Counted from the first letter of the stretch, positions 1 through 9,087 are shown. The stretch is DNA of 39,338 nt from Flavobacterium sasangense DSM 21067 (GCF_000686885.1 NZ_JMLU01000028.1:1-39338), one strand, 5' to 3'. The notes: generated by a model from the sequence alone, not told the origin. Numbers and translations: made by a program.

Positions 1-308
1 AAATGTTGTAAAACTTGATAATTACTTCGCTCCAGAAGAATTAGAAGCTGCTTTAGAAAAGTTTGTTTATCGTTATAACAATGAACGCTATCATGAATCA
101 TTAAACAACTTAACTCCTGCAGACGTGTATTTTGGAAGAGGTGAATTAATTTTAAAAGAACGTGAACGATTAAAGAAAATGGCTATTATAAACCGAAGAA
201 ATGAGTACCAAAAATCAAAATTAACAACTAATCAAAAAAATCTTTTATCTTTGAATTATTAACTAAATACTCTCTTAGCAAAAGTCCAATTTAGTTTGAA
301 GACGTACA
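1..308 (+). mobile_element. Right end of an IS3-family insertion sequence (partial)
   Basis: The window opens inside an IS3-type element. It contains the last 86 codons of the transposase and then about 46 bp of untranslated end, finishing near 308 in GACGTACA; IS3-family termini characteristically end in CA. The boundary at 308 is inferred from two facts: the CA terminus, and a neighbouring gene whose open frame starts directly there (the in-frame stop upstream is TGA at 297-299, inside the IS end). The left half of the element is outside the window, so the terminal inverted repeat cannot be paired and the target duplication cannot be read. Confidence 0.75.
2..262 (+). CDS. IS3-family transposase OrfB, C-terminal fragment (cut by window edge)
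   Basis: The frame is open from base 2 to TAA at 260-262 and encodes the C-terminal end of a DDE (rve) integrase-core transposase. The diagnostic stretch is FVYRYNNERYHESLNNLTPA (residues about 22-41 of the fragment), the usual motif around and after the catalytic glutamate in IS3/IS150-type OrfB proteins. It is followed by a basic tail (ERERLKKMAIINRR). The catalytic D, D and E residues lie mostly outside the window. The protein would act on its own IS ends for copy-and-paste transposition. The intact C-terminus suggests, but does not prove, that the copy is complete. Confidence 0.85.
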   Translation, partial: NVVKLDNYFAPEELEAALEKFVYRYNNERYHESLNNLTPADVYFGRGELILKERERLKKMAIINRRNEYQKSKLTTNQKNLLSLNY

Positions 309-1733
309 GAATTTCAAAGTGGAAATAAGTTAATTGAGGGCAGAAATGGTGCCCAGTTAGCACATCTACTCTTAGAGCAAGAAGATGTTAGTGAAAAGGT
401 AGTGTGTGGAATCTTTTCTCATAAGTTCAGAGAAGAACAAGAAGATGAAATTAGATTAGAATATGCAGCCCAATACAGGATTAATAAAGCTAAATTTTAT
501 ACAGTATCAAAATATCGTTATTATTTTGACCCTCTTATTGCTGGATTTTCTGAAGGCATAAAAAATCTATTGTTGCAACCTCACGTTGAAGTTTTAAAGC
601 AAGAATCAGCAGATGTTTTGAAAAAATCGAATGAAAAAGCTTGGCAAAGAATTGATGAAATAACGCCAAAAACATTTAATCAGATTATTCAAAAATCGTC
701 TTTAAAGGAAGGGGTTTGGGAAGTAAGTACACTTTTCAGACTTTATGGTATATTGTCTAAAGAAGAAAATTTCAATATGATTTCAGATTCTGATATCAGA
801 AAGAAATTTAATAGTTCCATAGAAAGAATTAGATTAATAGACAATGCGGAAACAGGGTACATTTCAAAAATACCCAATCAGCAGCTAATTGATTTAAGAA
901 ATAGTGAATTATACTTAAAAGGAGACCTTGTTAATAAACTTCACTTACCAATATCTAATGGGGATATTTTTAACATAAAAGAAAAACTTTTTGTGCTATT
1001 GGTTCAGCCATGTAATCTTGCTATAAGAGCAAAAGATACCGAATGTGGTTCAAGAAGTAAAAATTATAACAATGCTTTTTTAATTCCTCTTAAAGAATTT
1101 TCAAAAGAGCAATTGAATCACACAAAACAAGAAGTTTTATCTCCAACTAATACTCCTGAAAAAGTTCTTTGTGCTTATTTTCCTGAGTTTAAAGTTCTTT
1201 CACTGGATTATCTTGATTTAACTGTTTTTAATGAAACTGGAGATTCTTTTATTAATATGACAATTCCAGAATTAGATAATGATGTTATTCATTTTCCTTG
1301 GAAGAAACGTTATCAAAATATATATGAAAGGCTAACAGAAGTTGAAGGTAAGATAAGTGCTTATCTTTATATTGAAAAATCAATAACCCCAAAAATTGAA
1401 GAAATTCTCGGTAATATTAGAGAACTAACAAAGGATTTAAAAAATCTTGGAAAAGAAGAAAAGATTCAAGTATTTGAAAAAGTAAAACCTTTAAGAGAAG
1501 AAAAAGACAATCTAACCAGAAATTTAAAAGTATTAGAAGAGAGTATTTATTCATTAGAGAATTTTGATGGTTTTAATTTAAATCATATCAATAATTATGA
1601 TGAAGGAACCCGTACATTTTCTTTTGAAATTAAGAGAGAAAGACATTATAAATCACCGTATTCAGATGATTTGCTTCAGAACTTTATGTTGTACTTGTCG
1701 AGAAATGCCTTTGAACATGATTTTACTTCATAA
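309..1733 (+). pseudogene. Receiver-domain (response-regulator-like) protein, 5' end removed by IS insertion
   Basis: Coding frame continues without a stop from the IS end at about 309 to TAA at 1731-1733. The best remaining start is GTG at 402 (443 aa). The part upstream of that GTG (NGAQLAHLLLEQ, 345-380) clearly belongs to the protein. The first ~90 residues look like the second half of a receiver domain: a helix, a strand ending in GIFSHKF, and a strand with FYTVSKYRY where the conserved receiver lysine (VSK) falls. The phosphoacceptor aspartate half is missing. The remaining ~350 residues are an uncharacterised domain with LLVQPCNLAIR near residue 205 and a charged coiled-coil stretch near 330-385. 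The stop is 15 nt before the next gene, so it looks operonic. This type of atypical receiver protein is known beside conflict-system ATPases and kinases; the upstream partner is not visible. Called a pseudogene because its native start and promoter are gone, although the IS could supply transcription. Confidence 0.6.
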
Positions 1734-1748
1734 TCTTTGCTAGTCCAT

Positions 1749-4700
1749 ATGTATCACGATGAAGTTAATAAGCTCACACAACTTATAAAAAGCAGCTTAC
1801 AGATAAAAAATGAAAAACATAGAGAAGATAAAGAAGTAGCTGATGCAGATAACTTATGGAATGCATCATTATTCCTTTCTAAAGTTTTGCATAAGGCTTC
1901 CTATGATTTTTCATTTACTAAGTCTGATTTTCAGAAATTTAAAGTTGACTTTGAACAAACTTATGGCGTAGAGATTAATGATAAATCTTTATTTGATCGA
2001 TATTGGTTACGGGAAATCTTAGGGCAAGTTAAACTTTCAGGTGCAATTGATTCTTTCTGCTACAGATTTGATGAAATTACCGATTTTAGAGGAGAACTTA
2101 AATTTATTTGTAAACTTCAAGAAGATAATAAACCTGAGCGTTTTGAATCTAAAAAGAAGTTTTCAAGGGAGTTCCTGTTGGATAAGATTGCAGAATATGA
2201 AAAAGCAAATAGCCTATCAATTAATATAAAAGGGATATTATTTAATAGATGGTCTAGTGAAAAAGATAATGAAATAGGGTTTTCTGATATGGAATCATAT
2301 TTCAAGCCGTATTTGGAATATTGGGATGATTTTATATTTCTGAACGCTTTAAGAAAGCATCTCTCAGATAGGAAGGAAATAAAAATAAATGTATCTGATT
2401 TTACAGATATCCATTTTGCACATAAAAATACATTTTCAAGAACTCCTACTATAGAGCAATTAATAAGTCAAAGATTATTAATTAAGATTGATGATGATTT
2501 TAGAATTGAATTTTACAATCCGGAACCTAGATATTGGTCAGGTTTAGAGAATAAGATATCTGCTTATCTCTGGCAATTGTTACTTGACGATTCGACATTT
2601 CAAGATGATAGTGAAAGACTTATTAATTGGACTTATAAAGTTCACTATTGGGAAAGCTACCCAAATCCATATCAATACTTAACCTCTTCATCTGCAAAAA
2701 GGTTATTAGATGCAGCATTTGCTTCTATTATCAATGAAAAAGACATAGAAGGGTGTGATGATGAATTCAAAAAAGTAAAACTAGAAGGAGAACATCGAAA
2801 TGAAATTTTTATTCTTTCCGAAAGAAGTCTGAAAAGGGACAGTGAGTTTTCTTTAAACAATGATGATTTATTTCAGGTTCTTAATAGTTTAGAATCATGG
2901 GAAGATAGAGCAAGCAGAACTTATTTACATGATCAATCAACAAGAAATGAAATTGGTTTTTTGATTTATTTGGTAGTTGTGCAAGATGAGGAATATCATA
3001 GGATTGAAAATGAATTAGATGAGGATGATTATAAAATTGAACATTGCAAGAGTATAAAAGATTTACTAAGAGCGGGTATAAATAAACCCTATTTAGTTTG
3101 GAAAGTTTCCCGTGTGATAAGATACCATAGACCAGAAGTCATTCCACATTTACTTTTTGAGAAAGATATTTGTTCTATGTGTTTTATAATATTAGATCAG
3201 CTAGAATATAATGCTGAACACAGGGACTATTTTGAAAGCAAAATATGGATAGAATCTATTTCATTTACCTTGAAACAGTTAATTAAGGAGAATGCGTCTA
3301 AACAAGAAATAGCCACATTAATCTTTAATCTATATCTGGTTATAAATAAGGATAAATATAGAATTTACAATTATCAGAATAACCCTAAGAATGCTGATAA
3401 TTTGAATAACAGGGAATACGAATATTTAACATTGCTTGAGAATTATAAAATCAATTCAGCAAGGTTTTCTTCGTATAATCAAGACTATCTTCTACCATAT
3501 ATTTATGAAGAATTGTCTGACTTATTCAGAAATCTCAAAATAAAGCCTAAATATAATAATGGTACAATTCGGTTCCCGATGTTACAATGGGATGGACTAA
3601 TTTGGTTATTGAAAATTTCAACATATTGGAAGTTTAAGAATGATTTTACAAAATCAGGTATAGAAATAGAAAAACTCATAAATGAGTTTTATAAATCCTA
3701 CTTAGAGATCATAGAAAAGAAAGAAATAACAAAATATAATTTCTTTGATGATAAAGATGAGATTGGAATTCCCTTGTGGAGTGAAAAAATAGAAACCGTT
3801 GGTTTTTTAGAGTGGCTATATCCTGTTTATTTTATATCAAAAGCAGGAAAATTAAATTCATTTCTTTCTCCACGAATCGAAATTGATAAAAGTAAAGGCA
3901 AATATGATAAAGAAAATAGCTTTGGTGTACAAAAGTTAAGAACACATATTGGTGTATTATTACAAGTATTAAGGAAAATTATTGAAACACCAACTCCTTA
4001 TGGTTTTGAAGAAGAGAAAATTCTAGAAATAAAGAGAAGAATAGAAGGTCAAATTGTTGATTATATTTCTCAATATTCAAATTATGACCCTGAAGATAAA
4101 TCTATTGATTTATTTGGCTACAGTGAAGAGCGTCAATTTCAAAATACAGATAAGGAAGCATTAATGCCCCAACTGTTTAGAGCAATCAACTGGTTTTCGG
4201 ATAAAGAGAAGGTTGTTAATTTAATAGTAAATAATGGAGATTTAACCAAAATTCTTGAACTGCTAGAAAGCAGTACATCGGAAGGAGCGAAGAAACTGTT
4301 GCTAGAAAAAATAAAGAACATTAATATCAGAGAGTTTTTAGAAAACTTTAGCTGGATTCCCGAGATTGAAAATGTTTTATTGAAAATTTCTCGTTACCCA
4401 GAGCTAATAGAGCAGGCGGAAGAAGCTGTAAAATATTGGGAAGAAAAAGTTTTGCAACGTAGAAAAGAACTTAATTACAAAGAGCTATTATTTACTACGA
4501 AATTATTACTAGCTTATTTTAAAACTGATCTATCAGCTATTAAAACTATAGAAGATCCTGGAAAGGATAATTTTTATGATTCCAGAAAATTACCTTATTC
4601 CGTATACAAGCGTTTCTATACAGCGTTAATATACATTCAATCAGAGCCTGAGAAAGCCTATAATATCTTTAATGAATTAGTTAAACATTATCCCGATTAC

Positions 4701-5795
4701 TATTCATTTGCTTTAAATAGAATGGTCGCCAAAGTAAATTGGGCTGATAAGGAAATTAAGATTGACTTCTATAGAGAGGCTTATGAAGAATGGAAAGAAT
4801 ATCGAGGAGTGTATGATGATTCAAGCTTTGACTTAAAAGATAACACAGAGTCTTTATCTGTCTTGGACTTATTGAATAGATTGGAAAAGGTTGATGAGTT
4901 TGAAAAAGTTTTTCAAAATTTAGAGTTGCCAATAAGAATGTATCCAAATATTCTTAAGCTTAAAATTGAGAACCTTGTTAAACAAAAGAAACTTGATGAA
5001 GCATTAATATTGAAAGAAACAGCTTATAAATATCATCAATCTTCTTCTGAAACACCATTTGAATTTCTTGCAGAAATTGATAGTTTGATCAGTGGCATTG
5101 ATAATATTGATGAATTAAAGTCTTTTTATCACAAAATCTTTTCAAGTACCCCGAATAAGTTAGTGCGGATTATTCCTGATGATATTAATGATAAAGAAAA
5201 ATTAGATGAATTCATTGTAAATGAAGTTGTGACTGCTTCAAATAAGATGCTCGAAAAAATAAAATCTATTTCCGAAATAAAAAATGAAGATAAATACAAC
5301 GATATAATGGAAGTACTTATTGATGCTAGAATTAATCCTTGGGGTTGGCATGTTGGTGCACAATCAAGAGGTGGATATTCTGCCCCAAAAGATGGGGGAA
5401 ATAGTTTTCAACCTGGAGAAAGAGATTTACCAATAATGAATCGTAATAATCAAGCAATACAAATTTGCGAAGCTTTTATATATAGAGGAAGTACAACCGC
5501 AAAAGAACATATAAATAAGCTATTTGATTATCATCATAAAAAAGAAGCAATGACCATCATGGTTTATGATACTGGAGAAGTTAAAGGAAAAACATTTGAT
5601 CAAAACTGGGATGATTATAAAAAAAATATAGTACCTAAGACAAAGTACCCTATTGGTTTTGAATTTGAATCAATTATTGATGTAACCAATGATTATAAAA
5701 TGAAATTATCTGCTGTCAAAATTGCAAATTCCATTCATAAATCAGGCACAATTTTACATCATATTTTTATAAATATTAATTACAAAACAACTTAA
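1749..5795 (+). CDS. Very large helical protein (1,348 aa) of a putative conflict system
   Basis: I do not recognise a named family. The ATG at 1749 is preferred over the in-frame TTG at 1737. The protein is mostly alpha-helical, rich in K, E, D, N, Y and W, with no signal peptide, membrane segment or obvious P-loop. The middle third (roughly residues 850-1180) reads like TPR/HEAT-type helical repeats (for example PEKAYNIFNELVKHYPDYYSF and KLDEALILKETAYKY regions). The last ~155 residues differ: PWGWHVGAQSRGG near 1200, then GERDLPI near 1223-1229 and ICEAF near 1240. Spacing of the D (about 1226) and E (about 1240) resembles a PD-(D/E)XK-like nuclease core, but the lysine is absent, so this is only a suggestion. 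It sits 15 nt after the receiver gene and 7 nt before the PIN gene, which argues for one operon with a scaffold or sensor role here. Confidence 0.6.
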   Translation: MYHDEVNKLTQLIKSSLQIKNEKHREDKEVADADNLWNASLFLSKVLHKASYDFSFTKSDFQKFKVDFEQTYGVEINDKSLFDRYWLREILGQVKLSGAIDSFCYRFDEITDFRGELKFICKLQEDNKPERFESKKKFSREFLLDKIAEYEKANSLSINIKGILFNRWSSEKDNEIGFSDMESYFKPYLEYWDDFIFLNALRKHLSDRKEIKINVSDFTDIHFAHKNTFSRTPTIEQLISQRLLIKIDDDFRIEFYNPEPRYWSGLENKISAYLWQLLLDDSTFQDDSERLINWTYKVHYWESYPNPYQYLTSSSAKRLLDAAFASIINEKDIEGCDDEFKKVKLEGEHRNEIFILSERSLKRDSEFSLNNDDLFQVLNSLESWEDRASRTYLHDQSTRNEIGFLIYLVVVQDEEYHRIENELDEDDYKIEHCKSIKDLLRAGINKPYLVWKVSRVIRYHRPEVIPHLLFEKDICSMCFIILDQLEYNAEHRDYFESKIWIESISFTLKQLIKENASKQEIATLIFNLYLVINKDKYRIYNYQNNPKNADNLNNREYEYLTLLENYKINSARFSSYNQDYLLPYIYEELSDLFRNLKIKPKYNNGTIRFPMLQWDGLIWLLKISTYWKFKNDFTKSGIEIEKLINEFYKSYLEIIEKKEITKYNFFDDKDEIGIPLWSEKIETVGFLEWLYPVYFISKAGKLNSFLSPRIEIDKSKGKYDKENSFGVQKLRTHIGVLLQVLRKIIETPTPYGFEEEKILEIKRRIEGQIVDYISQYSNYDPEDKSIDLFGYSEERQFQNTDKEALMPQLFRAINWFSDKEKVVNLIVNNGDLTKILELLESSTSEGAKKLLLEKIKNINIREFLENFSWIPEIENVLLKISRYPELIEQAEEAVKYWEEKVLQRRKELNYKELLFTTKLLLAYFKTDLSAIKTIEDPGKDNFYDSRKLPYSVYKRFYTALIYIQSEPEKAYNIFNELVKHYPDYYSFALNRMVAKVNWADKEIKIDFYREAYEEWKEYRGVYDDSSFDLKDNTESLSVLDLLNRLEKVDEFEKVFQNLELPIRMYPNILKLKIENLVKQKKLDEALILKETAYKYHQSSSETPFEFLAEIDSLISGIDNIDELKSFYHKIFSSTPNKLVRIIPDDINDKEKLDEFIVNEVVTASNKMLEKIKSISEIKNEDKYNDIMEVLIDARINPWGWHVGAQSRGGYSAPKDGGNSFQPGERDLPIMNRNNQAIQICEAFIYRGSTTAKEHINKLFDYHHKKEAMTIMVYDTGEVKGKTFDQNWDDYKKNIVPKTKYPIGFEFESIIDVTNDYKMKLSAVKIANSIHKSGTILHHIFININYKTT

Positions 5796-5802
5796 TTAAA
5801 TA

Positions 5803-6546
5803 GTGAAAATAATAGCAGATACAAATATTTGGTATGGTCTTGGTCAAGACAAAGAATTGTTTGAACAGTTTAGTAAAGAACCTATCAATCCGACATTTGT
5901 AAATATTCATGAATTATCAAAATCAGAAAATCTAATAGACAAAGAAGAATTGTCAAGAAAAGCAATTCAAATGTTATTTAAATTTAAAGAAAACGCAATT
6001 TACGAACCACCATTTATATATTTAGCTAAACTAAAACAAGAATTTAAATATGATATAATTTCAGAAATTGGTCAATGGCTAGAATTTACATCAAAGTTCG
6101 CCAAAGGTCATTCAATAGATACTGAAAAGAAGGAAGTTTTTAAAGAAGAAATTTTAGCAGGTAGAAAGAATTTAGATGAAGTTGCAAAATTGTTTAATGA
6201 TGAAGCTGAAAATATTAGAAATAGAATTTTAGATAAAAAAGCACATAAAAAAATAGACACTTATCAAATAACTGCAGAATTCATTAATTTTTGTGTTGAG
6301 CAATCAACAAAAGATGAGGTAAATATTGATGGATTTGAACTAGATACTATTGAATTATTGATAAAAACTTTAGATCATTTTTTCAAGACTCTTGAAACAA
6401 GTCAAATGAAGGTTCAAGCAAATGACTGGTATGATTTTGCAATACTTGCTTATGTACAACCTGGTGATAAATATTGGACAAGAGAAAAAAGATGGATAAA
6501 TCTAATCAATGATGCTGGCTGTGGTCATTACTTAATTACCGAATAA
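5803..6546 (+). CDS. PIN-domain ribonuclease-like protein
   Basis: 247 aa, starting with GTG at 5803, 7 nt after the preceding stop. It begins IIADTNIWY, the first PIN-domain strand with the metal-binding aspartate D6 followed by T7 and N8. A likely second acidic residue is E37 in NIHELSK. The C-terminal part has NDWYDFAILAYVQPGDKYWT (about 207-226), matching the later PIN acidic cluster (D208/D211 and D222, then T226). PIN enzymes are Mg2+/Mn2+-dependent RNases with 3-4 acidic residues around one metal site. At 247 aa it is longer than a VapC toxin (~130 aa), with a helical insert in the middle, and there is no small antitoxin gene beside it. Position at the end of the receiver/large-protein operon suggests it is the effector of that system. 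Confidence 0.75.
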   Translation: MKIIADTNIWYGLGQDKELFEQFSKEPINPTFVNIHELSKSENLIDKEELSRKAIQMLFKFKENAIYEPPFIYLAKLKQEFKYDIISEIGQWLEFTSKFAKGHSIDTEKKEVFKEEILAGRKNLDEVAKLFNDEAENIRNRILDKKAHKKIDTYQITAEFINFCVEQSTKDEVNIDGFELDTIELLIKTLDHFFKTLETSQMKVQANDWYDFAILAYVQPGDKYWTREKRWINLINDAGCGHYLITE

Positions 6547-6640
6547 AATATTAAATAATCATTACCTCATTCACCTATACAAAAATTGCTCCTAATCCAA
6601 GTATTCCTAGCAATGAATTATATGTTTGCTTCATAGCCTG

Positions 6641-6659
6641 CCCTGAGCTTGTCGAAGGG
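6641..6659. repeat. REP-like palindromic motif CCCTGAGCTTGTCGAAGGG
   Basis: An imperfect palindrome (CCCT.GAGCTTGTC.GAAGGG type, reading CCCTTCGACAAGCTCAGGG on the other strand). This sequence is seen scattered in many bacterial genomes as a short interspersed repeat. A related motif, CCGAGCGTAGTCGAGG, lies at 7206-7221. Confidence 0.6.
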
Positions 6660-6719
6660 TTAATTTCATATAAAATGAAATAGGAACGCTTCGCTAAAGT
6701 AGTTTTACCCACCCAGTCC

Positions 6720-6747
6720 AACGCTCCCCAACGCTCCCCAACGCTCC
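6720..6747. repeat. Tandem repeat of a 10-bp unit (AACGCTCCCC, 2.8 copies)
   Basis: AACGCTCCCC occurs twice in a row and is followed by a partial AACGCTCC copy. It lies between a REP-like motif and the long palindrome. No function can be assigned. Confidence 0.85.
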
Positions 6748-6912
6748 TGTGGTATTTTGTGTGTTTTTAGCACTTGTTTTCCCCAAAGTAAGTCAATAAA
6801 AAAAGGCTCCCTGTTTTCCCAACCCCTCGCACACAGTCCGCCTTTTTTTATCCACTTACATCCAACCCAAAAACAAACGCTAAAAACACCCAAAAACCAC
6901 TCCCAAGCTATT

Positions 6913-6988
6913 ATTACATAATAAACCTTATAATTCCTTCCAACACCCATTGCTCCTCCAGCGGCAGTTATAAGGGTTATTATGTAAA
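6913..6988. repeat. 76-bp imperfect palindrome, possible recombination site
   Basis: The left arm (6913-6933) and right arm (6968-6988) are each 21 nt and are complementary at 19 of 21 positions, with one internal mismatch and one at the end; the arms contain TTATAAGG and TTATTATGTAA. The spacer is 34 nt and C-rich. A long imperfect hairpin of this size resembles integron attC sites or transposon/recombinase ends, but no canonical GTTRRRY core is visible, so the assignment is open. Confidence 0.55.
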
Positions 6989-7638
6989 ATATCCGCTCCC
7001 AGCCGCACCCACCCGAAAGAAAATAGGAACGCTCACGCTGTAGTAATTTTCATTGTTTTTTGAAAATGCCTCCCATTTCCAGTTCTCGCTCTCCACTGAA
7101 TACTAAAAACTGAACACTGAACACTTTCAAAGCATCCTCAAAAATCAAAATACTACAAGAGTGTGTTTTTCTTTTTTCTCCTATTCACAAAGAAATATTG
7201 TCAAACCGAGCGTAGTCGAGGTCGTCTAGCAAAAAAAGAAAACCACACCCTTGTTTACGAATCCCGATTGAACACTCCTAAAACCATAGTTCACAATAAC
7301 ATTTGAGGTAAACATTTTTACAAAAAAAAGGATAAAAAAGAAGCCAAAGGTTTGTTCCGGGTATTCAAAAAAGCAAGTTCAAGCCTCCGGTTCCGGATAA
7401 AATCTCCACCCATACATTTTCAATAGCACCACATCCACTTAGCGTTTCCACAGACGCTTTTGGGTAGTATTTTACCCGTAAAACTTGCTTTTTTGAAACC
7501 CTCCACAAGGCAAGAAGGCTTTCTTTTTTTTCCTTTTTTCTTTTGCAAAAATGTGTGTGAGGTATCTCGGTTTCCATTCACATTTCAGGCAGTCACGAAG
7601 GAAAGACGAAGGAAGTTGACCTTTTAAATCCTTGTATT

Positions 7639-8061
7639 ATGGACACAATTTTTATCAAAACCCACCAACCTGGGGCGCACTATGCCAAACCGCACTTTTT
7701 CGTATTATCAAAAGGACTAAATAGCGGAAAACCTAGCAATGAAGCTTTTACAAACAGCTTTGTTTTAGTATTTCAAACCGAAGCTCAAAAAGAAGACATT
7801 TTTTGGATAGCCATGAGCCTATGGAAATCCAAATTCTGGCACCAATACCTCAGGGGTTCCGTTATTCCGTTCTTATCGCTATATGAATTCAAAAAAGAGT
7901 TCAACCCAAAAGCAACCCGATTAATGCGTGAACACGAGCTGCATCATAAAAACATCCAAGCACTCAAGCTGCTGCAAGAACAAGAAGCCCATCACGCAAA
8001 AAATATTCACTTAATCAATGAACTTCGTAATGCGATTTTGATGAGGTATCGCAACAAATAA
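7639..8061 (+). CDS. Small conserved Bacteroidota protein of accessory DNA (possibly DUF6943)
   Basis: 140 aa from ATG at 7639 to TAA at 8059-8061. It starts MDTIFIKTHQPGAHYAKPHFF and has no signal peptide, membrane segment or known catalytic motif. The second half is a charged, histidine-rich helical stretch (EHELHHKNIQALKLLQEQ, then EAHHAKN). Proteins of this type recur in Bacteroidota in mobile or accessory regions, and I believe the family is DUF6943, but I cannot confirm the number from sequence alone. It stands alone: the upstream 1.1 kb is gene-free and a terminator follows immediately, so it is a single-gene unit, perhaps a cassette linked to the palindrome at 6913-6988. Codon use and slightly higher GC differ from the very AT-rich genes either side. 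Function unknown. Confidence 0.7.
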   Translation: MDTIFIKTHQPGAHYAKPHFFVLSKGLNSGKPSNEAFTNSFVLVFQTEAQKEDIFWIAMSLWKSKFWHQYLRGSVIPFLSLYEFKKEFNPKATRLMREHELHHKNIQALKLLQEQEAHHAKNIHLINELRNAILMRYRNK

Positions 8062-8092
8062 AAAAAGCCAGATCTTACGACTTGGTTTTTTT
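8061..8092 (+). terminator. Rho-independent terminator after the 140-aa gene
   Basis: AAAAAAGCCAgaTC...GActTGGTTTTTT forms an imperfect hairpin with an A-run on the 5' side and a T-run (8085-8092) on the 3' side. It starts at the stop codon of the preceding gene and could also work on the opposite strand. Confidence 0.7.
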
Positions 8093-8151
8093 AAATAATT
8101 AGCATAATATTAATTAAAAGTACTATTTTCGTTAAATATATTATTACTTGA

Positions 8152-9087
8152 ATGGATTATCGTTTAGAACTTTTAGATGAAGACACTTTTGAAAAACTTG
8201 TAAATAGGATTTGTCAAAATATTTTAGGAATGGGTGTCGTTTCTTTTACTCCTGGGAAAGATGGAGGGAAAGATGGTAAATTTACAGGTCAAGCAAATAA
8301 ATATCCTTCAGAAGTTAAATTTTGGAACGGGAAATTCATAATACAAGCAAAGCATACATCAAATCCTATTGCTTCCTGTTCTGACTCTGAGTTTACAAGT
8401 ATTATTGATAAGGAAATTATAAAGGTTAAAAAATTAAAAGATGGTGGTGAAATAGATTGTTATTTAATATTTACTAATAGAAAATTTACGGGTATTAAAG
8501 GTGATGATTTAGTAAAAAAGATTAAAAATGAAACTGGTGTAGAATATGTTGCAATTATAGGAAAAGAAACATTAAATGATTTATATATAAATTCAAATAA
8601 GGATATAATAAAAGAATTTAAACTAGATTTACATCATATTCCTTTTGATTTTTCAGAAGAAGAGATAAAAGATATAATATTAGAATTTCACAATGAGTTA
8701 CCAAACATTAAAACACTCCTAGAAGCAGAAGTTTACAGGATTAAATTTAATTTCGATAGAGTCAAAATTGAAGAGAAGAATAAGAAAAATCAATTGAGTA
8801 AAGAGTATTATGAAAATGAAATATTAAGTCATTCTTTGCAAGATTTTGAGAAAATAGAATCCTTCCTTGGAGATACAAGAAATGAAGAATTTAAAGAACA
8901 ATACTTCGATATAGCTGCCGAATTAAGAAATTTAATTCAATTAAAAAGAACTAACTTTGCATCGTTTGAAGAAATATTTGTTTTTATATTTAAGAAAATT
9001 TCTGACGGAAATAAATTAAAAGGGAAAAGACATATTTTTACTTTATTACATTATATGTATTATGAATGTTTAATAGGTGTTAAATGA
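8152..9087 (+). CDS. ABC-3C system effector: Mrr-like restriction nuclease with ABC-3C C-terminal domain
   Basis: 311 aa. The N-terminal ~160 residues are a PD-(D/E)XK nuclease of the Mrr-like type: LLDEDTFEKLVNRI helix, then GKDGGKDG (D37, D41) and a strand IIQAKH giving Q65-A-K67, the Q-x-K variant common in this group, followed by a long YLIFTNR strand. The last ~80 residues (from about 232, DFEKIESFLGD, to HIFTLLHYMYYECLIG) match the C-terminal domain shared by effectors of ABC three-component (ABC-3C) systems, which tethers the effector to the middle component and ATPase. Its stop overlaps the next start (ATGA, 9084-9087). It is expected to cut DNA when the ATPase detects a target such as phage or plasmid DNA. 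Catalytic residues look intact. Confidence 0.85.
   Translation: MDYRLELLDEDTFEKLVNRICQNILGMGVVSFTPGKDGGKDGKFTGQANKYPSEVKFWNGKFIIQAKHTSNPIASCSDSEFTSIIDKEIIKVKKLKDGGEIDCYLIFTNRKFTGIKGDDLVKKIKNETGVEYVAIIGKETLNDLYINSNKDIIKEFKLDLHHIPFDFSEEEIKDIILEFHNELPNIKTLLEAEVYRIKFNFDRVKIEEKNKKNQLSKEYYENEILSHSLQDFEKIESFLGDTRNEEFKEQYFDIAAELRNLIQLKRTNFASFEEIFVFIFKKISDGNKLKGKRHIFTLLHYMYYECLIGVK

Larger units (their letters stand above)
6547..7638. other. 1.1 kb stretch with no convincing gene; repeat-rich
   Basis: No ORF here has a credible protein. The plus strand is unusually C-rich in parts (6710-6960) compared with its neighbours. It holds a tandem repeat (6720-6747), the motif CCCTGAGCTTGTCGAAGGG at 6641-6659, a similar GTCGAG-type motif at 7206-7221, a duplicated AATAGGAACGCT (6679-6690 and 7022-7033), a large imperfect palindrome (6913-6988), and a degenerate ACTGAACACTGAACAC-like repeat near 7094-7126. 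This mix is typical of mobile or decayed intergenic DNA in Flavobacteria. Confidence 0.6.

Noticed and set aside
6705..6950. 81-aa ORF on the minus strand
   Set aside because: Low-complexity W/G-rich translation overlapping the long palindrome and tandem repeat; no start signal or family features.
7365..7577. 70-aa ORF on the minus strand
   Set aside because: Lysine/glutamate-rich translation without a domain, in repeat-like DNA just upstream of the 140-aa gene.
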